Shown here one piece after another: positions 34,887-49,567 of a stretch of 64,000 nucleotides of DNA. The notes beneath the pieces were generated by a model that saw nothing but the letters and a program-made list of their open reading frames with translations, searched no databases and was not told where the DNA came from. Within the stretch, counting starts at the first letter, position 1, and every line of letters starts with the position of its first letter. The position numbers and the translations under genes are program-made. Source of the stretch: Perilla frutescens (Eukaryota > Streptophyta > Magnoliopsida > Lamiales > Lamiaceae); the NCBI GenBank assembly GCA_026008535.1, contig BRKX01000004.1, forward strand, positions 54,630,501-54,694,500. Direction: 5' to 3'.

Positions 34887-37800
34887 ATACACACATATAT
34901 CTCACACACACACATATAAAAGATGTATATAATACGCATGCAAGATTGCAAGTTGGTGTTTATTTTTTCGGTTTGTTGTTTTGTGCTTTGTGACAAATGA
35001 TGAAATAAAATAAGTGAATAAAGTGTAAAATTAGTTGGTACACTAATATAAATAGGACTTTGAGTTGATATATGTGTACATATAATTACAATCCATACAT
35101 ATGTATTCCTACTTCTCCGTATAAAATTATAAAGTTAATTACATTTTCATTTTTAATGTTTGAATATTTAAATATGAATAATTTAATGTTTGAATAATTA
35201 TGATTTAGTCCTCAATGTTCATAGATAGGTTTTAATAGAATGACCCAACTTTTTAATTATTACAATTTAATTTCTAACGTTTTAACATAAATTTTAGGTA
35301 AAAATGTTCTTCTGATTAATTTCGGGAACAGAATGACATTTATGTCGAAAATATTGAACCATTTATGTTTAAACGTTCAAACACTATGAATTAAATTGTA
35401 ATAAACTCAAAAATACAAATAAGTACTCTCGTATTTGATTATATTATGTTTGTATTGAATATTAACAAATTACGAAGATGGGGATTAATATTAGGAAATT
35501 AAAAGTATGGTATTGATGTTGTAATTAAGAAAATGAAATAATTAGCTAGAGAGTTAATTAGGGTTTGCAAGTGGGCATTTAATAATCTCGTGCGGTCTTG
35601 TCTCCATATGTTCAATGCCTTCACGTTATCCGCATCCCGATCTTCTTCCTTTGCCCTTTTCTTCTTTTTACGACTTTTCAAGAAAATAAATATTTTTAAA
35701 AATATGAATAGTAAATTCCTGCAACTTGCAACATTTTGAATTCTGATCATATATCTTTCTTCAAATAAAAAAGAACAAAATAATAATAATAATAAAATAT
35801 TTGTTTATTAGGAGGATTTTTGATTGGCTCTTGAAGGTAGTAAAGGGGTGTTGCTAGATTCTTCTTTTCTCAAGCACGAAATTTCGAAACGAGTCTTTTT
35901 TTTTTTTTTTTTCTAGAAAGAGTAAGTGAGCAATTAGAGGAAGATGAGATTTTTTATGGGTTAATTTCTTTTTTGAATAAAATATAATTAAATATTGGTA
36001 AAATTATTAATGTGTATTGAATAAGAATTTTAATTCCAATCTTATATATCTTATAAATTTTGATCATTAAGATGGTCTCCTATAAATTTTTATCTTTTTT
36101 TTTAACGAGACTCTTAAACATTTAACGTTGAATCATATCATAATTAATTTTGTTAACTTTAATAAATTAGAAGATATGCACACGTTAATTAGGAAAAACT
36201 TTTTTGACTCCCTCGATCCCTTCTAGTTTCACTTTATAAATAAATAAACGGGTGCATATGAACTTGGGACTGTGCGAGCTTTGTTGTGTTATTGTCATTA
36301 TTGTTTCATTTCGATAATGATAAACATTTGTGTACCGTATTATAAGTTAAAATTTATAAGAGTGATCAAAATTGAACTCAAATTCATATTTCAATATCGA
36401 ACATAATATATACTCTTGTTGGTGTTTGATTTGAATTTTAACTTGATCTTTTATAAATTTTGACGCTCTCCGACAACACATACATAAATCTACATACATA
36501 CACATATCTGCATATTATAAGTAGTGGCTTGTGGGCTCTATGGTTTGAATATATTCTGGTTTTTTCTATATATATTCTAGACAATAACAACCTACACCAC
36601 TTTCTCATCCTCTTTTTGCCCTTTTTTTAAGGAATTCGTTTTGCCTCTTCTAAGCTCATTCTTTTTTTTTTTTTTGGCTTTCGGCATTTGGAGATTTTCA
36701 AGATTCTTGTAAAAATCCATTGTCTTAAAAATAACTATATATGAGTTTTTAGGTGGCTCGTGGCATAGTTGTATGACATTAATCTTACTTTTCGAAAACA
36801 TGGTACAATAAAAAACCTAGTATATATGTATCAAATTAAATATGAGATCTACGACACATATGTTAATACACTGCAAATATGGCATTTTATTCTTGAAACC
36901 ACAAACTAAATTGAAATTTCTGTTTCCTTATTGAGCTGAGGTAAATCCATCGCTGACAGAGTAAATTTAAATTTGGTTGAATTGATCGAGTTGGTTTGGT
37001 CAGATTGAAACCTTTTATTTTATTTTTAATGTTTGGAAAGCATATTAATCAGCAAAAAAGCCCAAAAATTGCAATTGTAGATGGTAAGCGACCAATGGGC
37101 TTACAGATAGATAAAACCTCAAAATACAAAAACATTCCCATGTTTATCTTATACAATCCCTCAAACACATAAGTAGAATATGATAGGATAATCTAATTTA
37201 TTTCTAGCATATTATGTTATATGATGATCAATATAAGTCAAGTACACACACAAATATGTATATATAAGTGGAAAATGCATCTGTATATCTTCCAATAATA
37301 ATAATAATAATAATAATAATTCCACTTTTCTTGATAGCGGGATTTAAAAAAAAAATTCTATAGAATGAGTAGATTGCAATTGGAAAGTATTTTTAGTTTA
37401 GGGATTGGAGTTTGGTGTGAAACCGTCTTATGCGTCAAAATTTATAGATGGATCAAGACCATATCTCCAAACACAATTAAGCTAGCACTGATAAATTTAC
37501 AACTATATCATTGAATATGAGTTTGTATTCATATTTTGATTTATTTTATGAATTTTGACTCGTAATATTTTCTTTATAGTTTATAGGGTTGATTGCAATT
37601 TTAATTAGAACTTTTGACGAGATTTGCAATTTCAATTGCCATAACAACTCATTTTTTCGATTTTGCAGTAATTTCGACTACATGAGATCCTCTAGTCCCA
37701 AGTTTTATGTGTGCACACAAAACTTATTAACTTTTCTTTCATTTTTTCTTTAATGTTAATTTCTTTTGATTTAATATAATTTTATATTTTTATTTTGAGT

Positions 37801-40704
37801 TTATTCCACCCAATTAGGGTTTATAATTATTTTTAGTATTTAATTTTTATTTTTTAGTTAATATAATTGATTTTTGGGGTTGATATTCCAAGCTTATAGT
37901 AAATATATAATTTCTTAAAATTTTAATTTTTAACAATAAATATTAATTCGGATTAGTTATACTATAATAACTTTTTATTTTTTATGAAAACGTTATTAAC
38001 ACTTAATAATTTTGATGTTGACACACACGACCAGAGGATCTCAGCACCCTCAATTTTTCAATATGGTCGACATTTGACGCCCATGACGTAGCTTAAATAT
38101 GACAGGTTCATCGATATCCTATACGAGTTCAATATATCTTGTAAAAAATAATTCCATGTTAGATTTTCAATCGCTGGAAAAAATAGATATGTCGAAATTG
38201 TTATCATTTAAAAGTGATGTTATTATAAATAGCAACGTTTCAAAAGAGAAACTATATTGAAATTATAAATTGGGTCAAAATTGATGATTAAAATTAGAGT
38301 TAATGATATCCTAGTTTATATATAAATCACTTGGTGGGACATATGCTGCCATCCTTTTCCAAAATTAGAAAAGATAAAGGGATCAGTTCGTTTCCATATA
38401 TATAAATTAGGAAGTAGAACAGCAATTTTTGACTTGAGGAATTATCGGCATGAAATTTTTCAATGCCTTAAGAAATAATTAAATTTAAAACCTTTTTAAA
38501 TATTTATGAACTAGAATAATGTCTAAATAATAATAATAGTCTATAATCTGCATACTAGCTAGATAGATACCAGACTATTCCCTAGCTAGCTAAAAATTAC
38601 TCCCGCAATTTCTTAATATTTAAGTTTGATGAAAACATTAACAAATCAAAGGAATATATAGATGAATTCAACCAACAATATAATGCTTGGTAGTTTTTCT
38701 TTTAAAAAAGGAAAAAAAAAAAAAAAAGAAGTTTTAATCATAGCGGGCACATGGGGAAGACAGTGAAAGCTGGAAAGAAAGTCTAGAATCTTTGAATCAT
38801 TTCAATTTATTTCATTTCATCATCTATATTGATAAGGCGTTTGGATTTTATTGTAATTTTATTTTTATCAATTTTTAATATATATATCTTAAATATATAG
38901 TTCCATGTGATATCTTATCAATTCACATTTTAAAGGCCTTTCAGTTTTAATGTAATTTTATTTTATTAGTTTCAATTATTAACATTATATATATATATAT
39001 GTATATCTTAATTAGTTCCATGTGTTATCTTGTCAATTCACATTTTAAACACATTATTATCATTATGATAATTAGGGTTAAATGTTTCTGGAACTAACTA
39101 TTACCCCATTCTGCTCGCATGATCTTTAAAAGGTATAAATTAAACCATAATCTTTCAAATTTTTTTAAAAGAATTTAAACATCCTCAATTATTTTCTTTT
39201 GAGACCTATTAATGCGTACATTATTTTTGACATACTCACACGATATCGTTTAGGATACTATTGAATATGATAAAATGACGTGGTAGCCAAAATTTCAACA
39301 TTTATTCAAAATTTAGAAATATCGCGTTTGAGGCTATGAGTTTCTGAATGAAATTACAGCCGATTGAGGCATCGTTTTCTTCGACTGGTCTAGGAATATT
39401 TCGGGCTCGAGAAGACATGCATTTTGGCATAAGAATCAACGGCGAACATCGTATGGGTCAACGATGAAGAGTTTAGTCGATGAAAATTTAAAGTAAAAAA
39501 TTGAATGGTGCTATAGTTACATAAAAAAAAGGATTAAATTACTACATTTTAATGATCATGCAAAAATTAGAAAAAATAAAAACAGTTATGTTAATTCTGA
39601 CAATTAACCCTTCAATTATTACAGGTCAACATATAGTATACTCAATGAAACATAAAATGAAAGTAGGACATGTGAAAAAAATAAGGTTTGTACATGGGTT
39701 TGTGGGACCCAAAAACCATGTTATCTAGATGAGATTTTGAGAGGTGTCTTGACTTGAACGACTAAAGACACCAACTGCTCACCCAATAGTTTCAACTGCC
39801 TTACCTAATATCCCACCTCCAACATCCAAGTTGTTATTTTACCATAAAAAACATATAGTATAACTATGTAACAAAATAGATATATTCCATATGTTTCCAT
39901 ATATCATTGGCCAACTTTCCTTTTCTATTGTGTGTATTACAATGCAAGATTCATTATGTACATACTTTCTTTATCTATACATGGTATATTGTGTATACTA
40001 ATTACTTTCTATATATGTTATCTATTGAAAAAAGTCCCAATTGTCACATAGTCACATTGCAAGTAAAGTATATACAATGATCATTCAACATAATGAAAAA
40101 TGTAGTGCTCTTACAATTGACTCCAAATATATAGAGAGAGATTGAGAAATTACCAGTACAAATCAAATTGCAACTAAAATGATCAAATAATACAAAGTAA
40201 GCTAGCTAGATAAATAACGTAACTTGCTTTATTAAACTTCTGCACAATATAATATTATAATATTTTTATGGACATCGAACTTGTGACATTGCAGTTCTAG
40301 GGCTTTACACTTACTAACATACACCCGACAACTTCATATAATTTTTCAATAAGGCGTTGTTGTATATACACAAGTTTAATTTATATAAATCATATGTGTG
40401 TGTGTATCAAAAGAGAAAGTATACTTGTGCTGCACGAATTTGATTAGCCATGACTTCCTACTAATTAAATATGATTAACATAGTTTTAAATGAAAATTAA
40501 AATGCACAAGTAATTATCAAACAAGAAGGAAAAGCAAGCAACAGCTACAAAAACTATTGATTTCCCCTAAACCAAAAAAGACATTAATTCCATCCTAACA
40601 AATCCCGAAAGCTCAATCCCACCTAATCCTCATACACACAAGAAAAAAACACAGATAAAACCCTAGACAAAAACCTACGATGCAGTCGAAGAGAAACATT
40701 AATT
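33370..40704. other. 7.3-kb intergenic region without a recognisable gene
   Basis: AT-rich with no supported gene. Microsatellites are (CT)n at about 34842-34886 and (ATA)n at about 37289-37320, with poly-A at about 38710-38727. The last few hundred bases should contain the promoter of the first TBL gene. Confidence 0.55.
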
Positions 40705-41547
40705 ATGGCTAAAAAAAGCAATTTGTCCTCGGATATTTTGTCCGGCGGCGCGGTGGATGTGAGGTGCAGTTTTCAGACGCTTATAGTAGTTCTGGTGGCG
40801 GCGCTGGTGGTGGGAGCCGTTTATCTGACGGCGGAGAGCGGGTACTTGGTGCAAGAAGATGAGCAGAAGTTTGAGAAGGGGCCGTCGACGGCGACGGCGG
40901 CGGCGGGGTGTGATTTGTTTTCTGGGAAATGGGTTTACGACAACGAGTCTTACCCTTTGTATAAGGAGGAGGAATGCACGTTCATGTCGGATCAGTTGGC
41001 GTGTGGGAAGTTTGGAAGAAGTGATTTGGATTTTCAGCATTGGAGGTGGCAGCCTCACCACTGTGACCTCCCTAGGTCTCTCTCTCTCTCTCATATTTTG
41101 ATTTTGTGTTTGGTTTTTTATCCATGCAAATTGCAGTTATTACTATTATAATAGCTGCTTACTATATTTACATTTCATGCGTTAACAAGATAAAATCATT
41201 AAAATACGGAATTATTTGATGATCCAAATTAACTAGCTAGCTAATTAATATTATGGTTTAATTTTAATATGATTAATGATTGTTGGGTACCCCGTTCACC
41301 GACTAGTGGGCCTTGAATTCACCTTTTCCCCCACATTAGTACAATATTATCCGCTTTGGGCCAAGCTTGCACGGTTTTCACTTTGGGCATCTCCCAAAAG
41401 GCCTCATACTAATGGGGTAGGTAAACTCCTTATATCTAAGCCAACCCTTGGATATATTTCCGATGTGGGACTTGGATTGACATCCCAACAATGATGACTT
41501 TGGCTTGGCAAAAAATCTCAAGCACCAAGAAATAATAATAATTCTAG

Positions 41548-41585
<38 letters not shown>

Positions 41586-43071
41586 GAAGAAGAAGAAGCT
41601 AAGAAGAAATATTATCCCACTCCTATCTTTTTAGGGGGGAAATGGTCCAGCTTTCAATGGAGGAGTCAAGAAATTTATATTTTGACAACATAAATAAAAA
41701 TATAAAGATTTTGAAGATTATATATAAGGTATATACACACACACGATTGTTTTCAAATTAAATTAAAGATGGCATGGAATGTATATTTATTAATATATAT
41801 ATATATATATATAGAGAGAAATATATATTTTGGAGAGGATTTTTACTATGGGTAAATGATTATTGAGCGAAGTGGAAATGTGTGTTTTTCTATGTTAGTA
41901 AAGGTTGAATGCCACAGCATTATTAGAAAGATTAAGGAATAAAAGGCTAGTTTTCGTTGGGGATTCTCTGAATAGAGGTCAGTGGGTGTCAATGGTTTGC
42001 TTGCTCGACAAGGCAATCCCACGTGGCCGCAAATACATGCACAACAACGGCAGCGCCTTGATCACCTTCAAGGCTAAAGTGAGTCCCACTTTTCTATATA
42101 TCTATCTATCTTCTTACTATTAAATCTTCAAGTTGGACTGAAGTGACGTAATAATAAAATGAACGTTTTCGATGGACTATAATAAAGAATTAATATTGCA
42201 CTTTCTATGATTCCATATGATCAATGTCTAATGCGTTTCAACGTTTTATCTTGTAATTTTTTATTAATATACGTACATCGCTAGTTTGAGTCTGTTGATC
42301 TCATGACCTAATTGTACGAATTGCCCCTTTTTGAAGGACTACAATGCAAAAATAGAATTTTATTGGGCGCCATTGATGGTCGAATCGAACTCAGACGATC
42401 CCGTCAGCCACCGTCTGCCGGATCGCATAGTGAGAGCTCAAGCGATCGAGAAGCACGCGCGCCATTGGACTGACGCCGATGTACTCGTTTTCAACACTTA
42501 CCTATGGTGGAGAAGGCCTGAAATGAAAGTCTTGTAAGTAGTAGTTAAACCGTATATAAGTCCGATCTACGACATGTGGACGTGTTGTGTCTCGGATTTT
42601 AAAATTATTATCACTTTAGATTATATATAGAGTGCAACATTAATAAAATATATATAGGATATAGGATCGTGATATATATATTGACATATTAAATAATTGA
42701 ATTTTGAATATAATCGTGTTTTGGTCGTTATCGTGTATCAGGTGGGGTTCGTTCAATAGCTCAGATGGAATATACAAGAAAGTAGAGATGCTTCGTAGCT
42801 ACGAAATGGCTCTAAAGACTTGGTCGGATTGGTTGGAAATTCATGTGAATCGCAGCAAGACTCAACTGTTTTTCATGAGCATGTCACCCACTCATGAGAG
42901 GTAGCTAGGCTCCTTTTATTTTTAATCTTGATCTCAATTTAAATTCGAGATTTCTTTTCAATTTCAAGATTAAAGTGTGTTTCCCCTAAAAACTTAAAAA
43001 CAAAAAAGAACATCTGTTCGTAAATTAAAAATGATAAAAAAAAGACTCTGAACATTTGACTATGCATGGAC

Positions 43072-43147
<76 letters not shown>

Positions 43148-45213
43148 GATTACTTATAAAAAAAATTACCATCTTTGAATGAATTTATAATTTAAACACG
43201 AATTTTAAAACGTTGCAATAATAACAAGATCTTTTGATTTATAGTGAATTCGATACCCTCATTTTTTTTTCCCGATGATCAAGATTATGATGTGGCAATA
43301 TTTTTTCTACATGTACAAATTAATTCACTTTTAGTGTGTCGAATATGAGAATTTTTATTGTGCAGTGTTAGTTTTTTCAGTTATCGAAAGTTTTCGGAGA
43401 TGTTTGTTTTACTACAAATGAAAATGTTAAGTTATTATTATAACGTTTTAAAAATTTTGTTTAAATTATAAATTCATTCAAAAGTAACGATGAATTATTT
43501 GCCAATTAAACCCACCTGTATCATAAGTTGGTTTTGATCTCCACGCAAGTGGGCCGAGCCTTGGGCCTTTAAAATAATTGATCCTTGCCATATTTACAGT
43601 TGGGCCTTCGAAATAGATTCCATTTAAAAAAAAAATGACTGTCATCACAGGGTTATAATGGTCCTTTCATATTTTTAGTTGTAATACTCCTAACTAGATT
43701 TTCAACTTCAAAATGCTTGCCAAATTTATTGAATTTTTAGTGAATTTGGGTTTGATCCTTTTACTTACATAACCGTCACTTAAGAAATTCCACTGTACAT
43801 CATCAGATATTATTCGTAAACTGAAGATATCGTGCCACATTAATAACTTTTTAAAAAGTAATTGATATAATACGATCTCTGAATTCACGGGCAATAGCCA
43901 AAGGGATTAGAGTATAATTTTCTTTGCTACTCATATATAAGGGTTAACACGCTTTAATATCACAAAATTTCCACATTTTTGGATTTTTTCACTCAATGTT
44001 TCAATTTTTATAATAATTCCAAAGCCTTACTTTTATGTTGCAATTAAACCATGTGATAAAAATTTATTTGAGGCTGCTTAAATTTCTTATACATGCGCAC
44101 TCTTAATCTAATGCATTTTTTTCGTAATTACAATCGAATTTGAATTTCAAAATTAGATTTAAATCATTTTTTAGCTTAATCTAAATGACCATTAATCACA
44201 AATGTTTGTTATAATTAAAAAAATGAATAATATGAAAATTTCTATGATTCACAAAGTTATATATTAATTTTATTTTGTTGTAATGATTTTATCAAATATT
44301 GCATAATTATAATTTCTAACAAATAAAATCATACATATCACATTCGAGTATATCATGGGAGAGATACTCTTATTTAATTTATGCCACATCAAATTAAGAA
44401 TGCACATGTGTAAAAATTTAGGTCACGTTAGTTTAATTTTCATCTTATGGCTTAATTACAACAGAAGGATAAAATTTTGGCATTATTGTGATATTTGAAA
44501 TGTTGTGTAAAAAAGAAAAGGTGAAAATATTATGATATTAGAGACTATTAACCACATTTATAACTGCACTCTAACCTCTAGATGGTTCCACTTAAAAATT
44601 TTCTAAATTTTTTGGTCAAGTTGTGGATTTGTAAAATTTACTCCAATTAATTTATGTTTTTCTGTTTCCTTCACATCAACTTCAAAATTTTAGACATATT
44701 TTTTACACAATTATTTGTGAAAATAATTTAGGCCTATTGTTTTAGCTATCCACAAATGTTACTTATAAGTGTGTTCTAAGTAGTTCGACCGCGGCCTAAA
44801 GTTTTCTTTTTTAAAAAAAAAAACCTTTTCAAATTCTGCATGTTCATATTTACAGGGCGGAAGAATGGGGAAGATCCGAGGGAGAAAATTGCTACAGCGA
44901 AACGAAGATGGTATCGAAGGAGGGGTACACGGGACGAGGAACGGACCCTAAGATGATGCGAATAGTAGATTCTACACTCGATGAACTTAAAACGAGAGGG
45001 CTAAATGTGGAAATGATAAATATTACTCAACTTTCAGAGTACAGAAAAGAGGGCCACCCTTCAATTTATAGAAAACAATGGGAACCTTTGACAGAAAAAG
45101 AAAAAACTAACCCACTTAGTTACGCAGATTGCATACATTGGTGTCTTCCCGGAGTTCCTGATGTTTGGAACGAGCTCTTGTACGCCTACATTTTTAATTA
45201 TGCACCAAGTTAA
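40705..45213 (+). CDS. TBL: TRICHOME BIREFRINGENCE-LIKE protein, probable xylan O-acetyltransferase (gene A)
   Basis: Five exons: 40705-41075, 41904-42078, 42337-42533, 42742-42900 and 44856-45213 (1260 nt, 419 residues). Every join has GT/AG sites and keeps the frame (phases 2, 0, 2, 2). Order: short N-terminus, one signal-anchor helix at about 24-44 (type II Golgi protein), variable stem, CDLFSGKWVYDNESYPLY and WRWQPHHCDLPR (PMR5N domain), GDS box GDSLNR (143-148), then the PC-esterase domain with DxxH in DCIHWCLPG (D392, H395). GDS serine and DxxH form the expected catalytic triad. The TBL28-35/ESK1 clade transfers acetyl groups to xylan in the Golgi for secondary walls; this clade assignment is inference. 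Intron 1 holds a solo LTR; intron 4 is 1.96 kb. A tandem paralogue follows at 50118. Confidence 0.92.
41281..41490. mobile_element. solo LTR of a short (TRIM-like) LTR retroelement in TBL gene A intron 1
   Basis: A 210-bp element starting TGTTGGGTAC and ending ATCCCAACA, flanked by identical 5-mers ATGAT (41276-41280 and 41491-41495). TG...CA ends with a 5-bp duplication are diagnostic of an LTR. No internal domain or second LTR is present. It contains CCGATGTGGGAC, the reverse of the plant snRNA upstream element TCCCACATCG, possibly by chance. Confidence 0.88.
41548..41583. repeat. (TTA)n microsatellite in TBL gene A intron 1
   Basis: About 12 trinucleotide units directly after AGATTA, followed by a short GAA run. 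Confidence 0.9.
43073..43145. repeat. (AAT)n microsatellite in TBL gene A intron 4
   Basis: About 24 perfect units. The Leu-rich frame on the opposite strand is an artefact of this run. Confidence 0.95.
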
Positions 45214-47110
45214 AAGTTCGTGTTGTTATTGTTTGCATGATTTTACGAAGGTAAAATCTTTCTTTATTGGATGTTATTTCCAATCGAAATCAGTCAAGAT
45301 AATGTTAGTACGTATATGCTTTTTAACGAATTAGAAACCGTCGGTAGAATTCTGACTCATGAGGCTAATTCCGTCCTTCAATGTCCATGATGCTAATTTT
45401 AGTTATCAAATACTCATAACTCACTCATGAAATTGATTTTTTTTTTGTGTGTTTTTAATAAATGTAGATAGTTAGCATTTGTAAGAAAGAAGACGATGAT
45501 GACACAAATATTAGACCATGGATATTGTATTGATCCTTTCATCATCAAGAAAATTTAAAGAAATCATTGCAATACATAGTGATGTGATATTAATTACCAA
45601 AATTCAATGTCTTACATTTTTGACGATAAGATAATTCAATGTCTTCAATTTTTTTCATGACAGTGCTCATGTGCCCTGTTTTTAACATTGATTTGTCTGA
45701 AGAGGGATCATGGACATAAATGAGGCCCATTGGCAGAATTTATGACCCATTAGCAGTTCGTCGTCTTACGGATCTTGACTCGTTAAATGGTCTTGTATAA
45801 GTCTTTTTCGAAAATTTGATCTTCCTTGATCATTGAATGAATACATTGTCTCTTGCGACATCTGCACATTTATTGGAAATAGAAAATGTTAAAAATTAGA
45901 AAATGGGTTCGATGAATTGTTCAAAAGTTAATAATTTTGACAGAGCGAATACGAGCACCTAATAATAATATTGGTAAGGCAGTTATGCTTTCGTTCTAGT
46001 CCATGTAATAATTTTATTTTCTTCAAGGCGATGAAACTCTATAATACTTCTTCAACCATATTTTTCATGATCTTCAAATGATGAGATTTAATTTAACTAC
46101 GTTATTTAAATATTATGATCTTTCCCCCTTTTCTTTTACGATTATTTCACCTATGCAATTTATATAAATTATTGCATACGAATGTGACGAGAAATTGCAG
46201 TGAATTATACAGTATAGATTAAATGAAGTTTTTGTAACTTTATTGAACAATGGAATTTTCTTTTTCTCTATATGAAGGAAAGTGTGTGTGTGTGTGTGTG
46301 TGTTTTTTCTTTAATTTCTTTTTTTTTTTCTCCACCTTTGAGCAATTACTTCACTTGAATAGATGGGTGGTCCGTCGGTGACGATTCTCTCTCACACACT
46401 GCCTTTAATTTATTGTCGGTGAGTTATCCCATTATCCAATATATTTTAATTTCACATTTCGTTTTGCACTATAAATGCTACAACGCTAAATAATTTTATA
46501 TTGTTCTCAAATAATTAAGTACAAAATAATTAGTTTGATTTTTTATTTATTTAGATATGGTCTCTTATACGTCAAAGTGTAAATAAAATTTTATGTACAT
46601 CGTGCACATGGAGTCTACGCTTAAGGCGCCTATACTCCACGCGAGCATTCATTTTTTTTTCTCCCATCATTGAATACATGATATTTTTTTCAATATAAAA
46701 AAGATATAGTAATAATTATAAAAATGCCACTACCTTTTAAAATAATTTTTTATCAGTACTTTCTATGAAAATAAATATTATGACCCTTTTGAGTATTTAA
46801 TACATTATTCGAATCCAAATAATTACTAAAACGCCACTACTATTACAAAAATATCATCATATATCAAGAAATTAATTACGTACCAAAATGCAACCCGTCT
46901 GATATAAAATTTTTGTACATCCGATTTACAGGAGAATTAAATATTTATTTTTTTTGTTTATATATTTGGTCTAAAAAATGTTGCAAGGATTTTGTATTTG
47001 CTACAATAAAGACAAGCACACACGTACACTCCTCGAAACAACTTATAATTACATGCAAATGTTGTTAGTTAATTAAACAATAAATCAAAATTTACTTTCA
47101 ATTTAACTTT

Positions 47111-47620
47111 ATGATAAAGCAAATCTTATCATTGCACATATTATTATATAATATATATCACTATATATTCTCTTTTGACTCGACTTTTACTTGGAAGACT
47201 ACAGGTAGTGGGGCCATTTCAAAAAGGCTATCGATTTATTTGCAAATAATCGTTACATCAAATATATATGTGGTGAGATATGTAGCTTTTATTGAACCCT
47301 ACCAGATTGAACCTAACTACTTCAAAGATCTTTTATTACCACAAAATCTACTCGCCGACAAAAGCATTGCAGGAATCAAATATAACCACAACTACCAAAT
47401 GACAAGAAATGTATTATTTTGTCGGCAGCTACCTAGCGTTAAAGGTCATTCATCATTACAAACTCTTATCATAATTTTTACTGGATTATTATTCAATTTT
47501 AGTATCCAATTTTTGGGTTCGATCTTAAACGTTACTAATAATTACGAGTTTGAAACCTACTGCTTATATCCTTTTTCCAATTCAAACCTTAATGGTTATA
47601 GATTAAGACATGTTATTTAA
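47111..47620 (+). CDS. unrecognised 169-codon open frame, doubtful
   Basis: ATG at 47111 and an open frame to 47620. The composition is rich in Ile, Leu, Tyr, Asn and Phe, as expected from AT-rich DNA. There are two hydrophobic stretches (about 5-20 and 118-138). I recognise no domain, and no splice or promoter context supports expression. It may be a chance frame; it is listed because it is long for its surroundings. Confidence 0.15.
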   Translation: MIKQILSLHILLYNIYHYIFSFDSTFTWKTTGSGAISKRLSIYLQIIVTSNIYVVRYVAFIEPYQIEPNYFKDLLLPQNLLADKSIAGIKYNHNYQMTRNVLFCRQLPSVKGHSSLQTLIIIFTGLLFNFSIQFLGSILNVTNNYEFETYCLYPFSNSNLNGYRLRHVI

Positions 47621-47627
47621 TAAATGT

Positions 47628-47768
47628 ATTCTCAAATCTAGAACCAAATCAAAATTTCGGGATCTGAAATCTAATCAAAATTCACAACAATCGGACCAAA
47701 AATTCTAATTATTGTGAATTTTGAATCAAGTTCTGAAATTTTGATTTGGTCCTAGATTTGAATTCGCA
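47628..47768. mobile_element. short palindromic MITE-like hairpin
   Basis: CAAATCTAGAACCAAATCAAA on the left pairs with the complement of TTTGATTTGGTCCTAGATTTG on the right. The arms are about 50 bases around a short centre. Non-coding. Confidence 0.55.
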
Positions 47769-48902
47769 TTTAAAGATCAGGTACTAATGAGTAATTATTC
47801 GAAGGTTACGATGTTTCTGACACCGAATTCAAAAGTTGAGTATTAAAGTGTAATTATTCTAATTAATTTATAAGATTAGTTTCATTTTTAGTCCCAACTT
47901 TCAGAAAAACAACATTTTTAGTCCTGAAAGTGACATTTTGAATTCCAATAGTATAATTATCGAAACAAAAAATGTCGTTTTAGTTGGAACAAAAAAAAAA
48001 TCATAAAAGTTGAAAAATATATCTTGGGATCAAAAAAGTTGAAGAAATAACACTCCGGACCCAATATATAAGATTTGAGATTAATTACATATATTTGAAC
48101 CCAATTTTTATTGAATCAAAAGTGACACTAATCCAAATTAGGATAGATTATTTCCACAATCTTAACTATGCAAAATATATATACATATATCTTCAAATTT
48201 CCTCTTTCGTGGATGTAATAAATTGGGAAATTTTGTAATGCATGTACGTATTGTTGAATATCAAAAGATACGTATTTTAAGCTAAAATACAGATATTAAC
48301 CACGTTTATCAATCTAAAAAATTGAGTGGCTGAGACAACTCATAAAGAGCCTTCTAATTTGTCACTATTGTATGATGTGAACTCATGTCTATCTCTTTCC
48401 AACTTGCCTCCAGCCAGCTCACTCATCCAACATAATTAATATTCGATTGCTACCGTTTATTTTAATTAATTGTATCATTTCATAATCTAATTATATCAAT
48501 CATCATGTATAAATAAATTGATATCGTTAATATACATATCCGCGTATTATATATATAAAAACACTATTCGTAACAAAGGAGTGAACCGTTGGATGATATT
48601 TGTACATATATACATATTTCTTCCTCGACTTTATTAACGCCTTCGACTCAATTAATGTTATTATATATATTTGCTCCATAAATTTCCCAAAAGAAATTCA
48701 TTATGCACGAAAACGAATCAACATACCTTTCTTGTACTAAATTGATCGATTATATATATATATATATATACTTTTTAATTTCTAATTGTATGAGTTTTAT
48801 AATTAACTTTGTTATTATATAAATTTTGTTTGTAGTTGATTTAGATCCACGGTCTATCATGAATTCATGATTATATTTGGTCTAAAAAAATCGAATTGTT
48901 TA

Positions 48903-49265
48903 GGAGGGTAAATTACATTTTGGGCACTTTTTTAAAGATGACTCACTTTTTCAAAATAAGTAAAATAATACTCAAATTTTCCAAAAAATTGCGAATTTAA
49001 CATTTAGTCAATTTTACTACTCGAAAATTGTACGTAATTAATTGTATTTTAATATTTATATTTTCCCAACCACGTAGACTAGTACCTCCAATCAAAAAAT
49101 ATTAAAACGCAATCAATTATGTACGATTTTTGAGTTGTAAAATTGATCAAATGTTAGATTTACAAAAAAAATTGAAAAAGTTAGTACTGTTTTGTTAGTT
49201 TTGAAAAAGTTGGTTATTTTTGCAAATGTTTCAAAAATATAAGTATTAAAGTGTAATTTACTCTG
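48903..49265. mobile_element. palindromic MITE, family member 2
   Basis: About 360 bp with ends GGTAAATTACATTTTG and the complement of TATTAAAGTGTAATTTAC. Internal arms repeat AATTAATTGTATTTTAATAT and its inverse. Related to 21915-22072 and 52891-53224. Confidence 0.6.
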
Positions 49266-49567
49266 TTTAAGATCTATTATAGACAATTTGTCAATTATAC
49301 TACATGCGGTCCCTTTTTGGAAATACTTAACGGTGAAAACCCTTATTTAAAAGAAAGACGTTTCGGATCCGAACATGTAAATAACAACTTGGTAAAATAT
49401 ATTAAACCCCCAATTTTGATCCCATCAACATTAATTCATTCACGCCACTCATTAATAAAGTTTTATTAGAGTGCACTCATTAATAACGTTATTGATTTCA
49501 TAAGTTGGCTAACCTAATTGTATCATATCATATTCAAACTACATTAATCATCAAGTATAAAATAATA

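Noticed and set aside
42939..43172. Leu-rich minus-strand frame
   Set aside because: Translation of the (AAT)n microsatellite in TBL gene A intron 4.
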